The position numbers were made by a program, and so were the translations under genes. From the NCBI GenBank assembly GCA_001295905.1, contig LJHT01000058.1, forward strand, positions 1-64,000: a stretch of 64,000 nt of DNA, given 5' to 3'. Under the pieces are notes generated by a model that did not search any database, was not told where the DNA came from, and saw only the letters and a program-made list of their open reading frames with translations. This document shows, in pieces, positions 1 to 7,981 of this stretch (positions within the stretch are counted from its first letter, which is position 1; each line of letters opens with the position of its first letter). This stretch comes from a beta proteobacterium AAP51 (GTDB lineage: Bacteria > Pseudomonadota > Gammaproteobacteria > Burkholderiales > Burkholderiaceae_C).

Positions 1-265
1 CGGCCAGCGTGGGGGCGGGCGGCGGGGGCGGAGGGGCTGGGGTGGTCGGCGCCGGTACGGTGGGCGGGGCGGTGGCGGCTTCGGCCGCAGCTGCGGCAGG
101 CAGGGCGTTCGGGGCCGGCAGCGCGGGATGGAGCGCGGACTCAAGCGCGGACTTGAGCGGAGGTGCCGGTGGCGTTTCGGGCACCGGCGGCACGGGCAGG
201 CCTTCACGCACCTGCACCTTGCGCCGCGACCAGCGGCTGAAGAAGTTGTCGTCGCTGTCGGCCAT
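1..265 (-). CDS. DUF3306 domain protein (partial, runs off the left edge)
   Basis: The start is the ATG read from 265 on the minus strand; the C-terminus lies outside the window. The visible N-terminus is MADSDDNFFSRWSRRK, the typical opening of DUF3306 proteins (an FxxRWSRRK motif), followed by a long Pro/Ala-rich stretch. It begins 7 bp after the DUF3305 stop, so the two form one transcription unit. DUF3306 and DUF3305 proteins recur beside formate dehydrogenase genes in Burkholderiales; their molecular role is not established. An accessory role in FDH assembly is inferred from context only. Confidence 0.8.
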   Translation of the reverse strand, partial: MADSDDNFFSRWSRRKVQVREGLPVPPVPETPPAPPLKSALESALHPALPAPNALPAAAAAEAATAPPTVPAPTTPAPPPPPPAPTLA

Positions 266-272
266 GGCCGTC

Positions 273-815
273 TCAGAGGCTCTCGGGGCCCTGGCGCTCG
301 CCGGGTGCGATGAAGCTCTGCGGCCGGCGGCGCTTGCGGGGTTCGGGCTGGTAGTGCGCGTCGGCATAGGCCTGCAGCCAGCCGCGCAGGGCTTCGGGCA
401 AGGGCACGTTGTCGACCTGCTCCTGCGCATCGAGCAGGCGGCCGGCCTCGTGGTACGACAGCGTCACGAAGTGCGGCGTGGCGGTGGGCGCCCTGGCTGC
501 GCCACTTTCAGCACCGGGCGTTTCAACAGGCTCTTCGCGCCGCCACATCACGAACCACACCGGCGCCCCCGAGCTCAGATTGAGGTGGTAGCCCTCGGCC
601 TCGTCGCGGTGCAGCTTCACCGGCAGGCCGGGGTGCAGGAACAGCGCGTTGCGGCCGTCGTCGCGCAAGAGGCGCGCCTGACTGCCGAACTGGCCTTCAT
701 CGATCAGCACGTCGACGATGCGGAAGCGCCAGTCTTCCCACACGTTGGGCTGGTGCTGGCGCTCGATCTGCACGGCCACGAACAAGTCAGGCCCGGAGGG
801 TGTGGAGGTCTGCAA
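273..815 (-). CDS. DUF3305 domain protein, formate dehydrogenase-linked
   Basis: The conserved core is FVAVQIERQHQPNVWEDWRF near the N-terminus and NLSSGAPVWFVMWR in the middle, matching the DUF3305 family. The function is unknown; it pairs with DUF3306 next to FDH genes. The start is uncertain: there is no in-frame ATG near the conserved region. TTG at 815, TTG at 785 and GTG at 779 are all possible, and none has a good Shine-Dalgarno. An ATG at 825 opens a different frame and stops after 12 codons (MQSLADLHTLRA), which could be a leader peptide or the mark of an indel. The frame is also open far upstream (to 1088), but that part overlaps the divergent promoter region and the small Tat gene and is not believable. 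Confidence 0.75.
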   Translation of the reverse strand: MQTSTPSGPDLFVAVQIERQHQPNVWEDWRFRIVDVLIDEGQFGSQARLLRDDGRNALFLHPGLPVKLHRDEAEGYHLNLSSGAPVWFVMWRREEPVETPGAESGAARAPTATPHFVTLSYHEAGRLLDAQEQVDNVPLPEALRGWLQAYADAHYQPEPRKRRRPQSFIAPGERQGPESL

Positions 816-820
816 GGCTT

Positions 821-840
821 TGCATATCGAAGGGTGCGCA
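821..840. promoter_or_regulatory. Candidate operator, copy 1 of a 20-bp motif shared with tupB
   Basis: Bases 821-840 fit TGCATATCGNNGGNTGCGCA. The same pattern lies at 9402-9421 upstream of tupB, with 17 of 20 bases identical. The arms (TGCATATC and the complement of the right end, TGCGCACC) are imperfect inverted repeats. Here the site sits just downstream of a TAGAAT -10 box for the DUF3305 gene, a position that would suit a repressor. Which protein binds is unknown; a molybdate- or tungstate-responsive regulator is an inference from the two target operons. Confidence 0.4.
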
Positions 841-841
841 A

Positions 842-847
842 ATTCTA
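842..847 (-). promoter_or_regulatory. Candidate -10 box (TAGAAT) for DUF3305-DUF3306
   Basis: The reverse complement of 842-847 is TAGAAT, the same hexamer found upstream of dcd, argD, the Rieske gene and xseB in this window. No convincing -35 box is seen 16-18 bp upstream. The predicted transcript start (about 835) falls inside the shared 20-bp motif. Confidence 0.4.
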
Positions 848-933
848 GGCGGCGCACCCCGGGTCGCCGGGCCCGCGCACCGCGTGTTTGCCCGGGAGGG
901 CGGTGCAGGGCTGGCGACAGTCTGACCGGCGCT

Positions 934-948
934 GCGACAAGTTGTCGC
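934..948. promoter_or_regulatory. Perfect palindrome in the fdh divergent promoter region
   Basis: GCGACAA-G-TTGTCGC, seven-base arms around one central base. It is extended by CCGGC (926-930) and GCCGG (949-953) with three unpaired bases on the left. It lies between the divergent DUF3305 gene and the FDH structural operon. A TTGAAC hexamer at 971-976 could be a weak -35 box for the FDH operon, putting this palindrome in an activator-like position. The binding protein is unknown. Confidence 0.4.
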
Positions 949-1053
949 GCCGGCCCCGGGTGCACCCGGATTGAACTGCCGCAGGCGAAGTCGGGTAATA
1001 CCGAAGTAGCTATGCATGCGCCCGCACAGGCGCGCCCCTCGCAGGAGACCCCC

Positions 1054-1287
1054 ATGAGCCAGAAGCCCGAGCCTTCCACCCCCGACAACGCCCAGCTCAG
1101 CCGCCGAAGGCTGTTCGCCGGTGCGGGTGGCGTGGGTGCGCTGGCGGCCGCCGCGGCCGTGTTGCCGATGAGCCCGCCCGAGCAGCCGGCCGCCGTGGTG
1201 GGTGCCGCGGGCGGCGGCGACAGCAGCGACGGCCGCTACCAGCTCACCGAGCACGTGAAGCGCTACTACCAAACGGCCCGCGTCTGA
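1054..1287 (+). CDS. Small twin-arginine signal protein of the formate dehydrogenase operon (FdhX-like)
   Basis: 77 residues, ATG at 1054 preceded by GCAGGAGA at good spacing. The N-terminus carries a twin-arginine motif (SRRRLFAGAGGVGAL) followed by an Ala-rich hydrophobic stretch, and the C-terminus ends in YQLTEHVKRYYQTARV. Small Tat-signal proteins of this size precede FDH alpha subunits in many proteobacteria. Their role is poorly defined; a membrane anchor or assembly factor for the exported enzyme is plausible. The frame is open further upstream but that extension lacks a ribosome binding site and overlaps the promoter. Confidence 0.85.
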   Translation: MSQKPEPSTPDNAQLSRRRLFAGAGGVGALAAAAAVLPMSPPEQPAAVVGAAGGGDSSDGRYQLTEHVKRYYQTARV

Positions 1288-1344
1288 GCGTCTGAAACCG
1301 CGCGCACCCAGCCCGCGCCCCCGGCCCCAATCAAGGACAGCCCC

Positions 1345-4323
1345 ATGTTGTTGACCCGCAAATCCACGAGCACCGGCGCCACCTCTTCGCGCCTGGTGTC
1401 CACGCTGGCCCGTGGCGTTTCACGCGCCATCCCCACCATGGACCGCCGCGCCTTCCTGCGCCGTTCGGGCATGGGGCTGGGCGCGGGCCTGGCCGTTTCG
1501 CAGCTCACGCTGGTGAAGAAGGCGCAGGCCGCCGACCCCAAGGCTGCGGCCGCCGGCGGCGCGGTGAAGGTGGAAGTCAAGCGCACCATCTGCGGCCACT
1601 GTTCGGTGGGCTGCGCGGTCGACGCCGTGGTGGAAAACGGCGTCTGGGTGCGCCAGGAGCCGGTGTTCGACAGCCCCATCAACCTGGGCGCGCACTGCGC
1701 CAAGGGCGCTGCCCTGCGCGAGCACGGCCACGGTGAATTCCGCCTGAAGTACCCCATGAAGCTGGTGGGCAACAAGTACGTGCGCATCAGCTGGGACGAA
1801 GCGCTGAACGGCATTGCCGCCAAGATGAAAGAGCTGCGCCAGCAAAGCGGCCCTGACTCGATGTTCTTCGTGGGTTCTTCGAAGTTCAACAACGAGCAGG
1901 CCTACCTGCTGCGCAAGTTCGTCAGCTTCTGGGGCACGAACAACACCGACCACCAGGCGCGCATCTGCCACAGCACCACGGTGGCTGGCGTTGCGAACAC
2001 CTGGGGCTACGGCGCCATGACCAACAGCTACAACGACATGCAGAACGCCAAGGCGGCGATGTATATCGGTAGCAACGCGGCCGAAGCCCACCCGGTGAGC
2101 ATGCTGCACATGCTGCATGCCAAGGAAACCGGCTGCAAGATGATCGTGGTCGACCCGCGCTTCACGCGCACGGCGGCCAAGGCCGATGAATACGTGCGCC
2201 TGCGCTCGGGCGGCGACGTGCCCTTCCTCTTCGGCGTGCTGTACCACATCTTCAAGAACGGCTGGGAAGACAAGAAGTACATCGAAGATCGTGTCTACGG
2301 CATGGAGAAGGTTCGCGAAGAGGTGATGGCGAACTGGACCCCCGACAAGGTGCAGGAAGCCTGCGGCGTGAGCGAGGCCGACACCCTCAAGGTGGCCAAG
2401 ATCATGAGCGAGAACCGCCCCAGCACCATCGTGTGGTGCATGGGCCAGACGCAGCACACCACCGGCAATGCCGTGGTGCGTGCCAGCTGCCTGCTGCAGC
2501 TGGCGCTGGGCAACGTGGGCGTCAGCGGTGGCGGCACCAACATCTTCCGCGGCCACGACAACGTGCAGGGCGCCACCGACGTGGGCCCCAACCCCGACAG
2601 CCTGCCTGGCTACTACGGCCTGGCCGAGGGCTCGTGGAAGCACTTCGCGGCCACCTGGGGCGTCGACTTCGAGTGGATCAAGAAGCAGTACGCCCCCGGC
2701 ATGATGACCAAGAGCGGCATGACCGTCTCGCGCTGGGTGGACGGCGTGCTCGAGAAGAACGAGCTCATCGACCAGGAAAGCAACCTGCGCGGCCTGTTCT
2801 TCTGGGGCCATGCGCCGAACTCGCAGACGCGCGGCCTGGAAATGAAGCGCGCGATGGACAAGCTCGACCTGCTGGTCGTGGTCGATCCCTTCCCCAGCGC
2901 CACCGCCGCCATGGCGGCCATGCCCGGCAAGGCCGAAGACCTGAACGCCAAGCGCGAGGTCTACCTGCTGCCCACCACCACGCAGTTCGAGACCAGCGGC
3001 TCCATCACCGCTTCCAACCGCAGCATCCAGTGGCGCGAGAAGGTCATCGAGCCGCTGTGGGAGAGCCGCACCGACCACATGATCATGACCCAGCTGGCCG
3101 AAAAGCTGGGCTTCAAGAACGAGCTGGTCAAGAACTTCAAGATGGTCAAGGGCAAGGGCGGCATGGAAGAGCCCGAGACCGAGTCCATCCTGCGCGAGAT
3201 CAACAAGAGCGTCTGGACCATCGGCTACACCGGCCACAGCCCCGAGCGCCTGAAGGCCCACATGCGCAACATGCATGTGTTCGACATCAAGACGCTGCGC
3301 GCCAAGGGCGGCATCGACAAGGAAACCGGCTACAAGCTCGACGGCGAGTACTTCGGCCTGCCCTGGCCCTGCTATGGCACGCCCGAGATGAAGCACCCGG
3401 GCAGCCCCAACCTCTACGACACCAGCGTGCACGTGATGCAAGGTGGCGGCAACTTCCGCGCGAACTTCGGCGTCGAGCGTGATGGGGTCTCGCTGCTGGC
3501 CGCCGACGGTTCGCACAGCAAGGGCGCCGATCTGACCACCGGCTACCCCGAGTTCGACCATCTGCTGCTGAAGAAGCTGGGCTGGTGGGGCGACCTCACC
3601 GAGGCCGAACAGAAAGCCGCCGAAGGCAAGAACTGGAAGACCGACCCCTCGGGCGGCATCATCCGCGTGGCCATGCAGGTGCACGGCTGCCACCCCTTCG
3701 GCAACGCCAAGGCGCGCGCCGTGGTCTGGAACTTCCCCGACCCCGTGCCCAAGCACCGCGAGCCGCTGTACAGCAACCGCCCCGACCTGGTGGCCAAGTA
3801 CCCCACGCACGACGACCGCAAGGCCTTCTGGCGCCTGCCCACGCTCTACAAGACCGTGCAGGACAAGAACAAGGACATCGGCAAGACCTACCCGCTCATC
3901 ATGACCAGCGGCCGTCTCGTCGAATACGAAGGTGGCGGCGAGGAAACGCGCTCGAACAAGTGGCTGGCCGAGCTGCAGCAAGACATGTTCGTCGAGCTGA
4001 ACCCGCGCGCCGCCAACGACCGCGGCATCCGCAATGGCGACTACGTCTGGGTGAAGACGCCGCCGATGGAAAGCGTGCCTGGCTTCAAGGGCATCCGCGT
4101 GAAGGCCCTGGTGACCGAGCGCGTCGATGCCGAGACCGTGTTCCTGCCCTTCCACTTCTCGGGCCGCTGGGGTGGCGTGGACCTGCTGCCCTACTACCCG
4201 GAAGGCGCGGCGCCTGTCATTCGAGGCGAGGCCGTGAACACGGCCACCACCTACGGCTACGACAGCGTCACCATGATGCAAGAGACCAAGACCACGGTCT
4301 GCCAGATCGAAAAAGTTGCATGA
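1345..4323 (+). CDS. fdhA: Formate dehydrogenase catalytic (alpha) subunit, cysteine type
   Basis: 992 residues. Oxidises formate to CO2 at a bis-MGD molybdenum or tungsten centre, passing electrons to FdhB. The N-terminal Tat signal contains MDRRAFLRRSGMG (about residues 32-44), so the enzyme is exported folded. Cys83, Cys86, Cys90 and Cys118 form the [4Fe-4S] site (CGHCSVGC then AHC). The active-site residue is Cys208 in HQARICHSTTVAG, where E. coli FDH-N and FDH-O have selenocysteine, so no SECIS element is needed. The C-terminal molydopterin-binding domain ends around FLPFHFSGRWGG. It lies 57 bp after the small Tat gene and 122 bp before fdhB, with a dispersed repeat in that gap. The N-terminal extension before the Tat motif is longer than usual; an internal start at the ATG at 1438 is possible. 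Confidence 0.97.
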   Translation: MLLTRKSTSTGATSSRLVSTLARGVSRAIPTMDRRAFLRRSGMGLGAGLAVSQLTLVKKAQAADPKAAAAGGAVKVEVKRTICGHCSVGCAVDAVVENGVWVRQEPVFDSPINLGAHCAKGAALREHGHGEFRLKYPMKLVGNKYVRISWDEALNGIAAKMKELRQQSGPDSMFFVGSSKFNNEQAYLLRKFVSFWGTNNTDHQARICHSTTVAGVANTWGYGAMTNSYNDMQNAKAAMYIGSNAAEAHPVSMLHMLHAKETGCKMIVVDPRFTRTAAKADEYVRLRSGGDVPFLFGVLYHIFKNGWEDKKYIEDRVYGMEKVREEVMANWTPDKVQEACGVSEADTLKVAKIMSENRPSTIVWCMGQTQHTTGNAVVRASCLLQLALGNVGVSGGGTNIFRGHDNVQGATDVGPNPDSLPGYYGLAEGSWKHFAATWGVDFEWIKKQYAPGMMTKSGMTVSRWVDGVLEKNELIDQESNLRGLFFWGHAPNSQTRGLEMKRAMDKLDLLVVVDPFPSATAAMAAMPGKAEDLNAKREVYLLPTTTQFETSGSITASNRSIQWREKVIEPLWESRTDHMIMTQLAEKLGFKNELVKNFKMVKGKGGMEEPETESILREINKSVWTIGYTGHSPERLKAHMRNMHVFDIKTLRAKGGIDKETGYKLDGEYFGLPWPCYGTPEMKHPGSPNLYDTSVHVMQGGGNFRANFGVERDGVSLLAADGSHSKGADLTTGYPEFDHLLLKKLGWWGDLTEAEQKAAEGKNWKTDPSGGIIRVAMQVHGCHPFGNAKARAVVWNFPDPVPKHREPLYSNRPDLVAKYPTHDDRKAFWRLPTLYKTVQDKNKDIGKTYPLIMTSGRLVEYEGGGEETRSNKWLAELQQDMFVELNPRAANDRGIRNGDYVWVKTPPMESVPGFKGIRVKALVTERVDAETVFLPFHFSGRWGGVDLLPYYPEGAAPVIRGEAVNTATTYGYDSVTMMQETKTTVCQIEKVA

Positions 4324-4325
4324 GA

Positions 4326-4428
4326 CCCCCAAGCTCGCTTTCGCTCGCTACCCCCCGAGGGGGCCGTCCGCCAGCAGCCCGGCAAAGCCGGTTCCGCGGC
4401 GGGAAGCTCGATCCTCAAGGTACTTGAT
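4326..4428. repeat. Dispersed intergenic repeat, copy A
   Basis: It shares with copies at 7881-7965 and 62275-62407 an ordered set of blocks: a C-run/G-run palindrome (CCCCCCGAGGGGG at 4351-4363), then GCCCGGC-A-AGCCGGTTCCGCG (4376-4397), then TTGATC near the end (4424-4429). It fills the fdhA-fdhB gap without breaking the operon. Confidence 0.6.
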
Positions 4429-4445
4429 CAGTCGGAGTTCAGAAC

Positions 4446-5066
4446 ATGGCAAGAATGAAGTTCATCTGCGACGCCGAGCGTTGCATCGAGTGCAACGGCT
4501 GCGTGACGGCCTGCAAGGCCGAGAACGACGTGCCCTGGGGCGTGAACCGCCGCCGCGTGGTGACGCTGAACGACGGCCTGCCCGGCGAGCGCAGCATCTC
4601 GGTGGCCTGCATGCATTGCAGTGATGCCCCCTGCATGGCCGTGTGCCCGGTGGATTGTTTCTACCGCACCGACCAGGGCGTGGTGCTGCACGACAAGGAC
4701 ACCTGCATCGGCTGCGGCTACTGCAGCTATGCCTGCCCCTTCGGCGCACCGCAGTTCCCCACCAACGGCGCCTTCGGCTTGCGCGGCAAGATGGACAAGT
4801 GCACCTTCTGCGCCGGTGGCCCGGAAGACAACGCCAGCGCCGCCGAGAACGAGAAGTACGGCCGCAATCGCCTGGCCGAAGGCAAGCTGCCCGCCTGCGC
4901 CGAGATGTGCAGCACCAAGGCGCTGCTGGGCGGTGACGGCGATGTCGTGGCCGACATCTTCCGCACCCGCGTGCTGACACGGGGCAAGGGCAGCGAGGTA
5001 TGGGGCTGGGGCACGGCCTATGGCAAGCCCACGGGCGGCGCGCAACCTGCAGGAACGCGTTCATGA
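4446..5066 (+). CDS. fdhB: Formate dehydrogenase iron-sulfur (beta) subunit
   Basis: 206 residues with four ferredoxin-type cysteine clusters. The first is CIECNGCVTAC at residues 13-23; the second is CMHCSDAPCMAVCPVD; the third is CIGCGYCSYACPFG; the fourth uses CTFC and CAEMC. This is the usual four-cubane electron wire that moves electrons from FdhA to the cytochrome b subunit. It has no signal peptide of its own, so it would be exported by riding on FdhA's Tat signal. Its stop overlaps the next start as ATGA at 5063-5066, pointing to translational coupling with the small lipoprotein gene. Confidence 0.96.
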   Translation: MARMKFICDAERCIECNGCVTACKAENDVPWGVNRRRVVTLNDGLPGERSISVACMHCSDAPCMAVCPVDCFYRTDQGVVLHDKDTCIGCGYCSYACPFGAPQFPTNGAFGLRGKMDKCTFCAGGPEDNASAAENEKYGRNRLAEGKLPACAEMCSTKALLGGDGDVVADIFRTRVLTRGKGSEVWGWGTAYGKPTGGAQPAGTRS

Positions 5067-5308
5067 CCTGCTTGCGTTCGCTGAGCTTGCCGGGCCTGCT
5101 GGGCCTGGCGCTGATGGTGTCGGCCTGCACCGAGAAGCCGCAGACCTCGGGCACGCGCAAGGCCGACCAGGCCCCTTACACCACACCCGCCGGCAGCAAC
5201 ACGGTCGGCAACTGGAAGCAGGGTGATGCCGCGGCCTGGGAAAGCCAGCTCAACAAGCGCGCGCAGAACGGCCAGAACGAGTACAGCCGAGCGAGCAGCG
5301 CACCCTGA
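5063..5308 (+). CDS. Small lipoprotein in the formate dehydrogenase operon
   Basis: 81 residues. An N-terminal signal sequence ends in a lipobox (LMVSAC, Cys at about residue 22), followed by a polar, low-complexity mature part rich in Lys, Gln and Asn. It overlaps the fdhB stop by four bases (ATGA). I do not recognise a named family. The position between fdhB and fdhC suggests a periplasmic accessory or anchor protein, but the function is unknown. The frame extends upstream into fdhB, and that part is not used. Confidence 0.75.
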   Translation: MTCLRSLSLPGLLGLALMVSACTEKPQTSGTRKADQAPYTTPAGSNTVGNWKQGDAAAWESQLNKRAQNGQNEYSRASSAP

Positions 5309-5369
5309 GCGCAGTTCGATTTTTTTCGAGCCCCGAGCACCCGCCAAGCCGCTTCCGATGGGACCGAGC

Positions 5370-6527
5370 ATGAACGCATGGATCCGCCAACTCTCCACCG
5401 CGCTGGCCCTGGCCGGTGCCGTGATCGGCCACGCCTGGGCGCAAGCCCCGGCGGCCGCGACCCCCACCGCCGCTGCCACGGGCAAGGCCCCGCCGGCCGG
5501 CTTCGTGGCGCCGGCCGAGCCGCGGCCCGACGAGAACAACGCCGAGCGCGCGAAGACCCAGCCCGGCAATAACGCGCCGGTGTGGCGTGCGGTGCGTGAA
5601 TCGGGCAACCAGCCCGGCCTCACGTCCTTGCCGGGCGCCGAGATGGGCGTTCTCATCCAGCCTTTCGTGCAGTACCCCGGCTCGAAGCTCACCACCGCGG
5701 GCGAAGCCTGGCGGCAGGTGCGCAACCAGTGGCTGATTCCCTACGGTGGTTCGCTGCTGCTCATCGTGGCCGGCGCGCTGGCCATGTTCTATTGGCGCAA
5801 GGGCCCGCTGGGGGGCCACGAGGTCGATACCGGTCGCAAGATCGAACGCTTCACGCCCTTCGAACGTTCGGCGCACTGGGCCAACGCCATCGCCTTCGTC
5901 GTGCTGGCCATTTCCGGCGTGGTGCTGGCCTTCGGCAAGTTCTTCCTGCTGCCGGTGCTGGGCCCCACGCTCTTCGGCTGGCTCAGCTATGCGATGAAGA
6001 ACCTGCACAACTTCATCGGGCCGCTGTTCGCGGTGTCGCTGGTGATCGTGTTCATCACCTTCGTGCGCGACAACATGCCCAGCAAGGGCGACTGGATGTG
6101 GCTGCGCCACGCCGGCGGCCTGTTCGGCGACAAGGAAGTGCCCTCGCACCGCTTCAATGCCGGTGAGAAGATGCTGTTCTGGGCAGGCGTGTTCGCGCTC
6201 GGCATTGCGGTGGTGGTGTCCGGCCTGGTGCTGAACAGCCTGGTGCCGGGCTGGGGCGACACGCGCGGCGAAATGCAGGTGGCCCACATGGTGCACATGG
6301 CCGCCACCGTGTTGATGATGGCCATGTTCGCGGGCCACATCTACATCGGCAGCGTCGGCATGAAGGGCGCCTACAGCGCCATGCGCACCGGCTATGTCGA
6401 CGAGGCCTGGGCCGAGGCCCACCACGAGTGGTGGTACCAGGACATCAAGGCCGGCAAGATTCCCGCCGAGCGCTCTGCCCCCGCCGGCACCCCCCTGGCG
6501 CGCCCCGCAGCGGGCCACGCCGATTGA
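5370..6527 (+). CDS. fdhC: Formate dehydrogenase cytochrome b (gamma) subunit
   Basis: 385 residues, longer than the roughly 210-residue E. coli FdnI/FdoI. An N-terminal signal peptide (ALAGAVIGHAWAQ) and a Pro/Ala-rich periplasmic segment precede a first membrane helix at about 121-143. The FdnI-like four-helix core follows, starting at FTPFERSAHWANAIAF and including MKNLHNFIGPLF, VAHMVHMAATVLMM and a final helix ending AGHIYIG. The core histidines are candidates for the two haem b ligands. It takes electrons from FdhB and passes them to quinone. The start at 5370 follows GGGA; an in-frame ATG at 5358 is the alternative. The end lies 17 bp before the next gene. Confidence 0.93.
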   Translation: MNAWIRQLSTALALAGAVIGHAWAQAPAAATPTAAATGKAPPAGFVAPAEPRPDENNAERAKTQPGNNAPVWRAVRESGNQPGLTSLPGAEMGVLIQPFVQYPGSKLTTAGEAWRQVRNQWLIPYGGSLLLIVAGALAMFYWRKGPLGGHEVDTGRKIERFTPFERSAHWANAIAFVVLAISGVVLAFGKFFLLPVLGPTLFGWLSYAMKNLHNFIGPLFAVSLVIVFITFVRDNMPSKGDWMWLRHAGGLFGDKEVPSHRFNAGEKMLFWAGVFALGIAVVVSGLVLNSLVPGWGDTRGEMQVAHMVHMAATVLMMAMFAGHIYIGSVGMKGAYSAMRTGYVDEAWAEAHHEWWYQDIKAGKIPAERSAPAGTPLARPAAGHAD

Positions 6528-6544
6528 TACCGAGGATGCGCCTC

Positions 6545-6919
6545 ATGAAGCTACCCACCCTTCTCATCGCCTTGGGCCTGGCCTGTGCTGCAGCGGCCGT
6601 GCAAGCCAAGCTGCCGCCGCTGAGCGACGAAGCCAAGGCCAAGGCGGCTGAAGCCGCTGCCAAGACGGCGCACACCGGCAAGGTCGACGCCTACAAGCTC
6701 TGCCTGTCGATGGAACGCGTGGCCAAGGTCTATTTCGAGCAGGCCAAGAAAGACGGCAAGACGCCGGCACCGGCAGTTGCCACGGCACCCTGTGCCGACC
6801 CGGGCCCCTTTGTCTACGTGCCCCCGGCCCCTGCTGCGGCCGTGACCGCGGCCGCGCCTGCAGCGGCTGCCGCACCGGCAGCGCCCGCAGCGCCTGCCGC
6901 GCCCGCAGTGAAGAAGTAA
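6545..6919 (+). CDS. Small exported protein with Ala/Pro tail, FDH operon
   Basis: 124 residues. The ATG at 6545 follows a GAGGA box eight bases upstream. The signal peptide is MKLPTLLIALGLACAAAAVQA. The mature core contains YKLCLSMERVAKVYFEQAKK and a second cysteine (TAPCADPGPF), so a disulfide is possible. The last 40 residues are a low-complexity Ala/Pro repeat ending in KK. The family is not named. Sitting between fdhC and fdhD, it is probably a periplasmic accessory protein; the function is unknown. Confidence 0.75.
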   Translation: MKLPTLLIALGLACAAAAVQAKLPPLSDEAKAKAAEAAAKTAHTGKVDAYKLCLSMERVAKVYFEQAKKDGKTPAPAVATAPCADPGPFVYVPPAPAAAVTAAAPAAAAAPAAPAAPAAPAVKK

Positions 6920-6926
6920 GGCCCGC

Positions 6927-7880
6927 GTGACCGGCGCCACGCCCGCCATGGCCCCGCCTTCTGCAGCGCACTCTGCTGAACAGCCTCTGCTCGAAGCCGC
7001 CTCCCCCTGGCAGCCCGTGCCGGGAGCACCGCGGCTGACGGCCGCGCAATGTGAACTGCTGCGTGAGATCAGCATCCTCGACGAGTACGGCGAGCGGCGC
7101 AGCATCCACATTCCTGCCGAACGCCCGCTCACGGTGTTCGTCGACAAGCGCGAACTCGTCACGCTGATGACGCTGGGCCCATGCCCCGAGTTGCTGGTGC
7201 TGGGCTACCTGCGCAACCAGCGCCTGATCGAGCGCGTGCAGGACGTGGAGTCCATCACCGTCGACTGGGACGTGGGCGCCGCTGCCGTGCGCACGCATGC
7301 CGGCGTGCACGACATCGAAGCGCGCACCGCACAGCGTGTGGTCACCACCGGCTGTGGCCAGGGCACGGTGTTCGGCGACGCCATGGCGCAGCTGCACACC
7401 GTCAGCCTGCCCAGCGCGGCCACGGCGCGCATCCGCCAGAGCACGCTGCACCGCATGCTGGAAACCATGCGCCAGCAAGACAGCATCCACCGCAAGGCTG
7501 GGTCGGTGCACGGCTGTGCGCTGTTCAGCCTGCAGGGCGGGGGCTGCGAAAAGCTCTACTTCGTGGAAGACGTGGGCCGCCACAACGCCATCGACACCAT
7601 CGCGGGCTGGATGGGCCTGCACGGCGTGGGCGGGGCCGACAAGGCCTTCTACACCACGGGCCGGCTCACCAGCGAGATGGTCATGAAGGCGGCGCAGATG
7701 GGCGTGCCCATCGTCGTCTCGCGCAACGGCGTCACCGCCATGGGGCATGAACTGGCCACGCGGCTGGGCATGACGCTCTTCGGCCGTGCCTCGAACCGGC
7801 ACTTCCTGTGCTACTCGGGCTTCGAGCGTTTCGATTCCGAACCCGAGCCGCAGCGCGCGCCCGTGCGCGTGGTGACGTAG
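6927..7880 (+). CDS. fdhD: Formate dehydrogenase accessory sulfurtransferase FdhD
   Basis: 317 residues from a GTG at 6927; an ATG at 6948 is the alternative. FdhD delivers sulfur from a cysteine desulfurase to the Mo-bisMGD cofactor of FDH. Family landmarks are VFVDKRELVTLM, the loop TTGCGQGTVFGD, HGCALF, FVEDVGRHNAIDTIAGW and GRLTSEMVMKAAQMGVPIVVSR. The loop has one cysteine (Cys143); the second cysteine of the E. coli CxxC is Gly here. It closes the FDH operon, 7 bp after the preceding gene. Confidence 0.95.
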   Translation: MTGATPAMAPPSAAHSAEQPLLEAASPWQPVPGAPRLTAAQCELLREISILDEYGERRSIHIPAERPLTVFVDKRELVTLMTLGPCPELLVLGYLRNQRLIERVQDVESITVDWDVGAAAVRTHAGVHDIEARTAQRVVTTGCGQGTVFGDAMAQLHTVSLPSAATARIRQSTLHRMLETMRQQDSIHRKAGSVHGCALFSLQGGGCEKLYFVEDVGRHNAIDTIAGWMGLHGVGGADKAFYTTGRLTSEMVMKAAQMGVPIVVSRNGVTAMGHELATRLGMTLFGRASNRHFLCYSGFERFDSEPEPQRAPVRVVT

Positions 7881-7965
7881 GCCCCCAGGCTCACTGCGTT
7901 CGCCACCCCCCGAGGGGGCTCTTGCTGCGGCCCGGCGGAGCCGGTTCCGCGCAAGGCCTTGATCG
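7881..7965. repeat. Dispersed intergenic repeat, copy B
   Basis: It lies between the convergent fdhD and moeA. Block order matches copy A: CCCCCAGGCTCACTGCGTTCG, then CCCCCCGAGGGGGC (7906-7919), then GGCCCGGCGGAGCCGGTTCC (7929-7948), then CTTGATC. The G/C-run hairpin could act as a bidirectional terminator. Confidence 0.6.
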
Positions 7966-7981
7966 GGTGGCCCTCTGGCTT

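Noticed and set aside
1420..4332. 970-codon open frame on the minus strand opposite fdhA
   Set aside because: It mirrors fdhA exactly, has His/Ala/Val-rich composition without any domain, and no ribosome binding site. High GC at third positions removes stops on the opposite strand.
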